DNA from: Climacium dendroides
Taxonomy: Eukaryota > Streptophyta > Bryopsida > Hypnales > Climaciaceae
Direction: 5' to 3'
DNA length: 64,000 nucleotides
NCBI GenBank assembly: GCA_950106755.1
Contig: OX467091.1
Coordinates: 11,301,538-11,365,537 of the forward strand
The translations under genes were made by a program, and so were the position numbers. Below the pieces are notes generated by a model. It was not told the origin of the DNA. It did not search any database and worked only from the letters and a program-made list of their open reading frames with translations. Shown here piece by piece: positions 50,887 through 60,299 of the stretch. Every line of letters starts with the position of its first letter. Position 1 is the stretch's first letter.

Positions 50887-52230
50887 ATGTCTTCCAAGGC
50901 AAGCCGGCGCAAGCTGAAGGATCTGCTCGAAGACTTAGACGATGAACTTCTGCCGTTGCCGCCTCAGCCGAAGACGATTCCGGTGATGAAGGTGGTGCCG
51001 GAGGTTCCTACCGAGGAGGACCGGTTAGAGCGCCTGCGACGGAACCTCACCAACATGGGGTGTGAGGGTCTCATGGAGGTTCCTTGGGGCATAAGGGAGG
51101 AGAGTTTAGTGTCCGATCTACTTCGTCTGGAAAGCAGTATCTTGGATACCACCCTCCGGGCGAAGCCAGAACTGTGGTCGGTTAACACATGGAGAGCCGT
51201 CTACAAGTTTTGGGAGGCGCCGGACAAGGTTATGGAGAAGAATCAAGAGGTTATGGAGGGCGAATTCCGGGCGCCGGCCAATCCGAAAGAGGGTCACTAG
51301 GTTTCCGACTTGGTGAATCCGGAGTATCGGGATGTGATAGCATTTCTTAACCCTATCCTCCATCCAACCAAGCCAAGGCGAGTGGTAGCAAAGGTGGCTT
51401 CCGCCATCCTAGGGAGTCTTCAAGGTAAAATAATGATGGATTGAGCAGCCATCATCCACGAGTTAATAGGGGATCTTGTACGCTCCCTCCGGTCGGGGAA
51501 GAAGGGTCAAAGCCCTCTTTCGGCGTACCTTTCCCATTTGTATGCCCAGCACTCCCTACTTAAGGCAAATGAGGAGAGTGCCTACCAGGAGCTAGTTCAA
51601 CTCCAGCAGTACGGAGGAGAAGAACCTTCTCCCCGTGACTAACCGGATGATGAGGAGACGAAGGACGAGGAGCTGACCACTCCTCTAATGAAGAGGCGAC
51701 GGCAGAATAATACTCCACCGGTAAGGACGACAGAGGATCCTCCCGCGCCGGAGCCACTGGAGGAAGAAATTCCGGACCGGAAGACGGAAACCAGACTGAC
51801 TCCAGAAGAAGTCCGACCTTCTGCACAAGAGGTTGGACCTGCGCAGCAACAAACTGGGCCCGCTCAGGCCGAGGCCGGACCCTCCCGGACCAGGCTTATG
51901 GAGGCAGAAGAGGGAGATAGAACCCACATGCAACTAGGGGGGACGCCGTTGGAGGATATCGCGGAAATGGCCCAACACATTGTATGGCGGGCGGATGACC
52001 TCATGAAGTTTCTCGAGAATTACGAGGAGACCCTCAAGCGGGTGTGCCGGAAGATGGCACTGACTGACCGGAATGCCATCTTCCGGAGGACGGATGCGTT
52101 GATGGCGACAGAGAAGCAAAACACTCTCTTGATAGAGGAATAGAAGCGGTTGGTGACGGAGTTGGGGGCTTTACGGGTGGATAAACGTACATTACTAGAC
52201 CAAGTCAAGGTACATGCCCATGGTGGAGAA
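50887..52230 (+). pseudogene. gag-like / retroelement-type gene with four nonsense codons
   Basis: From ATG 50887 a GC-rich frame encodes a Lys/Glu/Pro-rich N-terminus, then RLRRNLTNMGCEGLMEVPWG, IREESLVSDLLRLES, TWRAVYKFWEAP and YRDVIAFLNPILHPTKPRR, followed by a Pro/Glu-rich linker and an amphipathic helix (ETLKRVCRKMALTDRNAIFR). The same frame runs through TAG 51298-51300, TGA 51442-51444, TAA 51640-51642 and TAG 52141-52143 without indels. It fades near 52210-52230, where composition drops, perhaps at a GTACAT donor. A GC-rich leader from about 50520 may be a promoter or LTR-like end. The GIREE-type domain recalls a large bryophyte (Marchantia-type) family of unknown, probably element-borne, function. 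Confidence 0.65.
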
Positions 52231-52859
52231 GGAGTATTTACTTGTAAGAATCTGCATTCCAAGCCTTTAGCTAGCTCTCAATATCAACATTTGGGATTTA
52301 GTTTGGTCCCAACTTTTGGATTCCAACCCATGTGTCTACATCACCATATCAAGCTCAATCTACAAGAGGTAAACAATAACGCAATAATGCTATAACGCAC
52401 TTAGTTTCCCTGGGAAGCTCTGTTAGTAAGACACTTCTTCAATGATCAAGTGTCATTCCCAATTTACATGAGTTTAGTCAATCTTAACTACTTGTATAAA
52501 TAAAATTATATAACTTGGCCTTGACTTATGGGAATTGGCCCACCTAAAAGCACCAATCTCGGTCATTTGCAGCAATTAATGTGTCTTCTACCAAATTTGG
52601 AGTAGAAGCAAAGCTAGAAATATAATTTGTTGTTAAATTTGAAATTTCTCTATTACTTTACATCTAGAGAAATCACATTACAAAATCATCTCGCCTTCAT
52701 TGGCTACTGCGCTTTGACTCTAGAATAATCTTTGGAATTCAATGAAATAATCAAGAACAAGGATTGTTTGCTTTCATAAAAAAAATTATGTCATCACCCA
52801 TAGAAAACTATGGTCGCAAGGATTAATTCAAGTAGCCCCTTTCAGTCATCATAGTATTT
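52231..52859. other. AT-rich spacer
   Basis: No gene was seen. It may include the decayed 5' portion of the PQQ-type pseudogene that becomes readable at about 52900. Confidence 0.4.
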
Positions 52860-54981
52860 TGAAGACAAGATTGAATCATCTATTACCTAATTTCTATTTC
52901 ATTTGTGGTAGTGAATATTATATAGGGATGTCATCACTATCCGAGGGTGTTTTAGAAGATCCTTGTTGCTCATTTCAAGGAGTATGTCAAAAGTTGATAT
53001 CAAAACAAGAGAGATCAAGTAGAAGACAAACATGCTACTTGACAACAATGGCAAAGTAGTGCAGCCATATAGGAAAGTAGTCCATCAATAGATTCCAAAA
53101 GAAAAGCTATATACATTTCCACTGGAAACCTCTACTCTTCTCTTCTCGACACCATTGCACATGAACAAAGAGAAAAACAACAAAACACATCGAGATGTAC
53201 ATGATCCATGCATCAACCCAAATGATTATTCTAAGTCTATTCTTGCCTTGGGATCTAGATAAAGGAGCAATTGTATGGGCTCATCATTTAGAAGGCTATG
53301 ATACTTGGACATCAGTATGCATTCAAAATGGGCCATCATTGAGGTCATCATCATCCAATTGCCCTCCTGTAGTAGGACCAGACTATAATTTTGGCAAAGC
53401 TCCTATAATGCTTACTATCAAAAAGCATCCAATAGGTGCAAGCATGGAAGATGGTGAATGTGTTGATATTGTTGTTGCTGGACAAAAGAGTGGATTTTTT
53501 GGGGCACTTGACCATGATGATGAAATACTTGTATGGGATGTAGTAAACAATCTTTTTCCTTTCTTTTGATCAAAAGAATATATTCATGAATATATTAGTG
53601 TTTCAATTTTTGCCCCTAAATGACCACTTTGATTGACCATATCATAAAAATATAATTAAGATGAAATCAAAGTTTATGTTAAAAAAATTAGAGAAGAGTC
53701 TTGCTTGTAATGGTAAGAAATTGGACAAACATTAAGTTTCCTGATGCCCCTCTTAAAACTATTGAAAACAATGAAGTTGAATTTTAGCATCTAAGTCTAT
53801 GAGGAGCTAAGAATCAAGTATCAAGTAACAATCATTTTGTATTCATTTATTCAATAATAGTTTAATTTAGTTTTGAAGGAGGGATTTTAGAAGAATTACT
53901 TGCAATGTGAAGAGGAAAAAGGCATAGAATTCTTGAACAGATCCTCTTCAATGTAGAATATAGGGACTTGATAAGTTATTTAGATCCTAAGTCACCAATT
54001 ACAAAGACGGATTTGAATAAAAAAGACTCTTTGAAATATACAAGGAAAGCATATATTTGCTTAAATGGATGAGGATTGAAGTACTTTCTATAAAATGCTA
54101 CGGAACTTGATCATCATATTTTGAAAATGCATTAAATTTTTAAATATTTTATTACTGCATTGTTTTGTATGTTAAGGTAAGTGGACTTGGAAGCGCTTTA
54201 GAAGGATCAATTTAAGGAGCAGCAACTAATGGTCAACGTGTCTTCACCAATGTGGGCAATTATTATAAGGAAAATTTCACATTAGTCCCATCCAATGTAG
54301 TCACAACAAGCGGGGGTTGGATATCCATAAATGCATCCTTTAGTAAGATTCTATGGTCCACAGCATCCCCTGATGCATCTATACCCATTGGACCTCTTAG
54401 TGTTGCAAATGGTTTGGTACTCACATATTCTTTGGGATTACCAAATGGAATAGTATATGCATTGAATTCAAAGTTTGGCAAGATTTTATGGCATTACAAT
54501 GTCACTGCTCCCATGAATGGCAGCGTCTCAACACTAGAAGAAAACTACGTTGCCCACGCATTTAAACTATGTTGGGAACAACCAAACCATGTCATATGGA
54601 TTTTGTTGAGATCCTAGTTTCAAACATTGAAATTCTATGTTTGAGTGCAGTTTTCAATGTAACATTCTATGTTGGAGTGCATTCCAACGCAACGTTGTAG
54701 TGCATTCCAACGTAACATACTGCATTTCAACGTAGAATGTTACGTTGAAAGCTGCACACTAACGCAGAATTTCAACGTTCAAAACTAGGATCTCAACAAA
54801 ATCCATATGACATGGTTTGGTCGTTCTCAACGCAGTTTAAACACATGGGCAATATAGTTTTTTTTCTAATGTAATCAGCAATGGATGCATCTATTTTGGA
54901 AAAGACATTAAAACTATAACAATTAGCTCAAATCCAAATTACACACTTGGTCATGCTATTGATGCCATCTATGTCACTTAA
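52860..54981 (+). pseudogene. PQQ beta-propeller, polyvinyl-alcohol-dehydrogenase-like pseudogene
   Basis: Readable blocks in order: EYYIGMSSLSEG...CCSFQG (about 52910-52985), YISTGNLYSS and DPCINPNDYSKSILAL in shifted frames (53110-53250), DLDKGAIVWAHHLEGYDTWTS and VVGPDYNFGKAP..VVAGQKSGFFGALDHD (53258-53530), GAATNGQRVFTNVGNYY..TSGGW and NGIVYALNSKFGKILWHYN (54210-54505). After the MITE comes VISNGCIYFGKDI (54870-54905), ending in TAA at 54979-54981. Repeated GxIxW/GKILW blades are typical of eight-bladed PQQ quinoproteins, which oxidise alcohols. At least three frame changes, a TAA (about 54211) where a Trp is expected, and the MITE insertion kill the gene. No intact copy lies nearby. Confidence 0.85.
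54567..54836. mobile_element. 270-bp fold-back MITE with TTTAAA target duplication
   Basis: The ends CTATGTTGGGAACAACCAAA and, inverted, CTGCGTTGAGAACGACCAAA form long TIRs that extend through CCATGTCATATGGATTTTGT and GAGATCCTAGTTT. The element is flanked on both sides by TTTAAA (54561-54566 and 54837-54842). The interior has repeats of TTCAACGTA/ACGTTGAAA words. It interrupts the PQQ-type pseudogene after a GSVSTLEENYVAHA-coding segment. Confidence 0.9.
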
Positions 54982-55345
54982 ACCCTAGCACTCGTTCAAT
55001 CAAACTTGGAATTGTAGATGTCAAAATGCACTCCTTCATTTTAATATAATGCAAAGGTACTAGCTTGTGACAACCAATGTATCAAGTTGAGAATAAAAAA
55101 GAAAAGCTTAAAAAAAATTGTGTTCATAAATAATAAAGTTTCAATTTTGGAAAAAAAGGCAATATTTTTGGAATACATTCTTGATTTTTGAGTGAAATTT
55201 TACCATGTGTCATACTTTATTTCCTTTGTGAAGTATTTTTGGATAAACACTAGAAGAATCCTATGTTTATCTAGATATAAATTGTTTAACTTGACATTGT
55301 TTATTTAGACTTTCAATATAGCAACCCCATATTTTTATGTCAATA
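54982..55345. other. AT-rich spacer
   Basis: Nothing recognisable was found. Confidence 0.45.
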
Positions 55346-56153
55346 CTAGTGGTTGGCGCTTGCTATACTACACATTCACTATTAGAATTTCATTAGAATT
55401 TTTATGTATTAGATAGAATGCAAAGCAAGAATTTCAATAAATCTTTAGATAAAAATTACTAAAATCTTCATATAATTTTTTTAATAAATAAGCATATACT
55501 GAAATAAACAATAGAAATTTAATGAATGATGAATGAAATACATGAAATGATGAATATGGTAAAAGATACACATACATTAGAATGCATTAGAAATTTAACT
55601 CAATTGTTACAAACAATGGCAACCCAAATAAAAGAATTTAAAAGAAAAACTTGTAAATCTCAAAAGCTTCGTGAACAATTTAATTATTGTGAAATCCAAA
55701 ATCGATTCAATCTAATAAATTTCTCAAATCATTTGGTAGTAGCAATAGAAAATTAAAATTAGAAGCTCAAAGCTCACAAAAGCACAAAATCATAGAAATG
55801 CAAAAGAAGTATAAAGCCAAGAAAAGCAATGGAATTGCTACCTTTATAATATCACCATATTGATCCTCTTTAATATCACCTCAATTGCAACGACTATATT
55901 ATTTCTATAATATCATCCTTTGTAAAAAGTGATATTACAGAGGTGATTGTGAACTGCTACTCTATTTTAGTAATATCACATTGTGTGAAAATATGATTTC
56001 TATATACATGATTGGAAGTATTTTTATAAAATAATTAAAATAATTATTTTAAAAACTTATCGAAATCATTATCATGATTTCTATTCAAATATATCAAATT
56101 TTTACTAATATGTGATACAATGAATGTGTAGCATAGCAAGCACGAGCCCCTAG
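55346..56153. mobile_element. TIR element, copy 1 (about 0.8 kb)
   Basis: The left end CTAGTGGTTGGCGCTTGCTA is inverted at the right end as TAGCAAGCACGAGCCCCTAG, with TIRs of about 32 bp reaching into ACACATTC / GAATGTGT. TA flanks both ends (AATA|CTAG and CTAG|TATT), as in Tc1/mariner-type insertions. The interior is AT-rich and non-coding; the 76-codon frame at 55526-55756 is weak. Confidence 0.75.
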
Positions 56154-56227
56154 TATTAATGGTAGCATTTGTGATATTACAGAGGGACTTATGATTTTAG
56201 TAGTATGATAGTATGATAATAGTATGA

Positions 56228-57057
56228 CTAGCGGTTGGTGCTTGCTATGCTACGCATTCATCATTAGAATTTCATAAGAATTTTTATATATTAGATTGAA
56301 TGCAGAACAAAAGTTTCAATAAATCTTCAAATAAAAATGACTAAAATCTTTGTATAATTTTTTTATAAGTAAGCATATGTTGAAATGTACAATAGAAATT
56401 TATTGAATGATGAATGAAACATATGCAATGGTAAATACTGTAAAAGATATACATACATTAGAATGCATTAGAAATTTGACTCCGTTGTCACAAAAAATGG
56501 CAACCCAAATAGAAGAATTGAAATGAAAAACTTATGAATGTCAAAAACTTTGTGAACAACTTAATTGTTGTGGAATCCAAAATCGCTTCAATTGAATAAA
56601 TTTCTCAAAATCATTTGGTAGTAGCAATAGAAAATTGAAATCATGAAAGTTCAAAGCTCACAAAAACATAAAATCATAAAAGTACAAAGAAGTATAAAGT
56701 CAAGAGAAGCAATGGATTTACTACCTCTATAATATCATCCTAAGGATCCTCTTTAATATCATCCTATGAATCCTCTTTAATATCACCTTAATTGCAACAA
56801 CTATATTATTTCTATAATATCACCTTTTGTAAAAAATGATATGACAGAAGTCATTGCAAACTACTACTCTATTTCTGTAATATCACATTGTGTGAAAATA
56901 TAATTTCTATGTATGCATGATTGAAAATATTTTTACAAAATATTTAAAATAATTATTTTAAAGACTTATCAAAATCATTATCATGCATTCTATTCAAATA
57001 TATCAAAATTTTACTAATATGTGATACAATGAATACATAGCAAGCATAAGCCCCTAG
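56228..57057. mobile_element. TIR element, copy 2, in tandem with copy 1
   Basis: It begins CTAGCGGTTGGTGCTTGCTA and ends with the more decayed TAGCAAGCATAAGCCCCTAG. It is collinear with copy 1 throughout. The 74 bases after copy 1 (TATTAATGGTAGCATTTGTG...) recur after copy 2, so the pair arose by duplication of an 882-bp segment and not by two insertions. Confidence 0.75.
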
Positions 57058-57115
57058 TATTAATGGTAGCATTTGTGATATTACAAAGGGAGTTATGATT
57101 TTAGTAGTATGATTA

Positions 57116-57639
57116 TGTCAACATTGACATCCACTAACATTCATTGTAACATCTTCAATGACATAAAAACATAGGGTTGTTACATTGAACATCTAGGTAA
57201 ATAACGTCAAGTTAGACAACTCATGTTTATAGATAAACATAGGATTCAACTAGTGAAAGCTCTTGATGGTTAAATTCTTTCCAAGTGAAGTTTATGTACA
57301 CACAACAACTTAAAGATTCTTAAATACCTAGGTTCCAATAGCCATAAACAGGTATCACACAATTTTTCGATGAAATGAAAATCCCCAAGTTGTTTGATGC
57401 CATTATTGCCATACTTGCTTTGGATACCGTACTTGGCGTGTATAGGACACAAAGATGTCTCTATTGCAAAGATGTCCCAATTACCCATCTTAAGAACTAA
57501 TGGATCTTCCCAAGCAAATAAGTAGGGACATGAAGTTTAGGGAAGTGAAAATTGGTTGAACACTTCTAATATCATTTAAGTGGGTATCCCTAAATTGTCA
57601 CTTTTTCTACAATGCCTAGTTACTATTATTAATCCCTAG
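57116..57639. other. AT-rich intergenic sequence
   Basis: The minus frame at 57270-57488 has no recognisable domain. No gene is supported. Confidence 0.4.
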
Positions 57640-58303
57640 GTTCCTTCATTATGTTTTTACTAAAATTGCTCTAAAGTTATCATTTCTAGTATAAGTACCA
57701 AATTTTATAGAAAAGAATAATTTGGACATATGTAACCATGAAATCTTGTAGTAAAACTGGTTTGAGAAGATGTGGAAAAAATTTCAGCAATTTCCACCAT
57801 ATATATTGCAAGATATTAAGTGTTTGGAATGACAAAAATCTTTTTTTTGTCTTTGAAAAAAAAAAAAAAGCAATTGCACTTTATAAGCAAAAATATTAAA
57901 AAATTTAGTAAAATAAAGGACTTCAAAGTTTATTTTGGAGTAAAGAATCCATAACTACCTGCAAACTAAAACTCCTCACAACTTTTGACTCATTGATTAA
58001 AATGGAATGATTCAAATCTTCTCATGTAGATATAAATTGAAAGAACCAATTTCAATTTTTATTTCTTTAAATAGAATTTATTTCTAAATTGCCCAAATTG
58101 CTTGGTCAAGGAAAAAAAATGCATATTATACAATAATTTTTTAACCATGTAGTCAAAAGTTATGAAAATTGTTGGGCTTTAAAGAAGAACCTTGTCCCCA
58201 TGTTGTGTGAAAATTTAAAAGAAAAAAAATAAAAACTTCACTCATAGTTAACTACCCAAAATCACTATGTTGCCAAAAAAATTTAGCTTGATCCTTTAGG
58301 GGT
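57640..58303 (+). mobile_element. Diverged copy of the TTAACCCCTAAA-end element
   Basis: It is collinear with 5656-6551. Shared blocks include TTTGAGAAGATGTGGAAAAA, AAATAAAGGACTTCAAAGTT, CCTGCAAACTAAAACTCCTC and AAAATGGAATGATTCAAA. The right end reads CTTTAGGGGTTAA at about 58290-58303. Confidence 0.6.
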
Positions 58304-58698
58304 TAAACTAGTTGAAATTTCATATTTTCTTGTTGAGAAGTTAAAAGAATTTATGATGTATCAAAGAATGTGACATTTGACTATTGTATGCAAAAGTTAT
58401 GAAGAATCAAAGCTTTTTTGGTAGAGGTTTTTAAATCGTTTCTTTGGCATATGTACATATTGATTTAGGAGATGAGTACAGAGTGATGATGGTGATTTTA
58501 GAGACAGTGCAATTTGGGGGTACCAGGGCACAAAGGTATGGGAAGCCCTCATCAGATTAGGCACTTGGCAAAAATGCAACAAGTGCATGGTGAAGCCTGA
58601 CTGTTCACTCACCATTTTCAAAACTTCCAGGCCCTTCTGCAACCTACTGACCGACGGACGGAAGACATTAACCAGAAGGTCCGCGACACCGACCGAAG
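58304..58698. other. Upstream flank of the HSP20 gene
   Basis: AT-rich, then GC rises near 58600. No separate gene was seen. Confidence 0.4.
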
Positions 58699-58704
58699 GT
58701 CGGC

Positions 58705-58771
58705 GAAGGTTCTAGAGCCATCGTCTCCCTTTCTTGTTGCTTCTGGAAACCACCATGGTGTCCGATATAAA
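58705..58771 (+). promoter_or_regulatory. Heat-shock promoter: two HSEs and a TATA box
   Basis: GAAGGTTCTAGAG at 58705-58717 is a heat-shock element (nGAAnnTTCn, followed by an imperfect third unit). TTCTGGAA at 58741-58748 is a second element of the TTCnnGAA type. TATAAA at 58766-58771 lies about 190 bases before the HSP20 start codon. This arrangement predicts control by heat-shock factors. Confidence 0.75.
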
Positions 58772-58954
58772 GAACACCCATGGCTCCAGTCTCCCCCGAG
58801 ATCAAGCCTTCCGATCAAACTATTGCCATCTAATTTTTGCTGTAGATCGCCCATAGTCTTTGCGTAGTATTCAGCATTGTCAGCTCGGTTGTGTGGAGGA
58901 CACTTAGCTTGCTCTGGTACTTGGTGTGCATTCAATCAGCTCCCGTCGTTGAGA

Positions 58955-59467
58955 ATGGCACTCTTTCCGTTCATGGGGCGCCGCAACAACTTGTGGGACG
59001 CCCCCGACCCGTTTGATATGGTGGTGTCCGTGTTCGACAACACCCCGGCCAGCTCGTTCGCTCGCGACGCGCACGCGGTGGCGAGCACCAACGTGGATTG
59101 GAAGGAAACCCCCACGGAGCACGTGTTCAAGGCCGACCTGCCTGGGCTGAAGAAGGAGGAAGTGCAAGTGGAGGTGGAGGACGATAGGACGTTGAGCATC
59201 AGTGGGCAGCGCAAGAAGGAGGAGGTGCAGAAGACGGATACCTGGCACCGCGTGGAGCGGAGCTCCGGCCAATTCATGCGCAAGTTCAGGCTCCCGGAGA
59301 ACGCGAAGCTGGATCACATCACGGCGAAGGTGGAGAACGGAGTGCTGACTGTGGTGGTGCCGAAAGAGGAGAAGCAGAGACCGAAGACGCGCAGCATTGA
59401 GGTCGGTGGCCATGATGGCCATCAGGAGGCCATGGAGGTGAAGCCCGCGGAGAAGACTGCAGCATGA
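58955..59467 (+). CDS. Cytosolic class I small heat-shock protein (HSP20)
   Basis: Intronless, 170 residues from ATG 58955 ([12 protein letters not shown], the usual plant class I beginning); an upstream in-frame start would add a non-conserved leader. The alpha-crystallin domain covers about residues 47-145: [20 protein letters not shown] opens it, FRLPENA.LD and [10 protein letters not shown] (127-136) close it, and I148-E-V150 is the C-terminal I-x-I/V anchor. It has no targeting peptide, so cytosolic. It forms oligomers that hold unfolding proteins for refolding during heat stress. The Lys/Glu/His-rich tail (148-170) is longer than usual for the class. Codon use is GC-rich compared with the flanks, typical of highly expressed genes. 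The promoter carries heat-shock elements. Confidence 0.97.
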   Translation: MALFPFMGRRNNLWDAPDPFDMVVSVFDNTPASSFARDAHAVASTNVDWKETPTEHVFKADLPGLKKEEVQVEVEDDRTLSISGQRKKEEVQKTDTWHRVERSSGQFMRKFRLPENAKLDHITAKVENGVLTVVVPKEEKQRPKTRSIEVGGHDGHQEAMEVKPAEKTAA

Positions 59468-59717
59468 TCGTCGTGAGCAGTTGACTCGGAGAGTTTTGGA
59501 GGCCTGTTGTAGGGATTAGAGTGCTTTCTTGGCTAGTTATTGGGAACGTCAGCCCAAGATTCTGGCTCGGTGGGCACTCATGGCGCAGTGAATTTGGTTC
59601 ATCTCCAGAAGGCAGTATACGTTACTAGCACCGTCCGGCTATAGCATCAGTGAGTAGAGAGTATTGATCGAACAGGAGTTCGATTTTGCGTGTACATGAA
59701 AGTATTTTGAGTAACTG

Positions 59718-59723
59718 AATAAA
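59718..59723 (+). terminator. Poly(A) signal of the HSP20 gene
   Basis: AATAAA occurs about 250 bases after the stop codon in otherwise non-coding sequence. Confidence 0.6.
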
Positions 59724-60299
59724 AAACAGCAGGTTTTCTATCTGTGAGTACTTGCGTGAGCTTTCAGTTTGTTGTTTCGTTTCAAGCAGAGAGAGTACTC
59801 TGCCGTTAATTTGGTAAGACCTTGGATTCTGCAAATGTACGTCCAGGACCTTGGAAGTGTTGCACGAAGTCACATGGAAGGGGTGAACTCTTTGTCGACG
59901 TAATTTAGGGAGGTTGGTTGGAGGTCATTTCGACTCCCTGGCCAGTTCGAAGCGCAATTGACAGCTGTAATTTATCGCCAGGATTCGACAATCCAAGAAA
60001 TGAAGCCCATGTCAGTACCTCCAGTTGTGAAACGGCTGCGAAAACCGTTACAAAACCAACCACATCGACAGATGAACACATATGGTAAGTTACGAACCAA
60101 TTGTGTCAAGTGCCTTCGATTGATCTCCATGACTTCCATGATATCGCAACAATCATCGCCGTGATGAGAGCGGCAGTTCAGAGCCAGTTTAGCAGTAGTC
60201 TGTCATTTCCGAATAGGGTTATTCGTCTCTCTAAAGAGTAGCAGCGAACAATACTGCCTTTGAAGAGGTCTTGCACGAGTTTCCAAAATTGATGGAAAA
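59724..60299. other. Intergenic region and 5' flank of the lipocalin-like gene
   Basis: Moderate GC, with no domain in the small frame at 59958-60164. It probably contains the promoter and 5' UTR of the gene starting at 60300. No clear TATA box was found. Confidence 0.4.

Noticed and set aside
58904..59422. Long minus-strand frame opposite HSP20
   Set aside because: A shadow of the GC-rich HSP20 coding strand; the plus strand has clear alpha-crystallin motifs.
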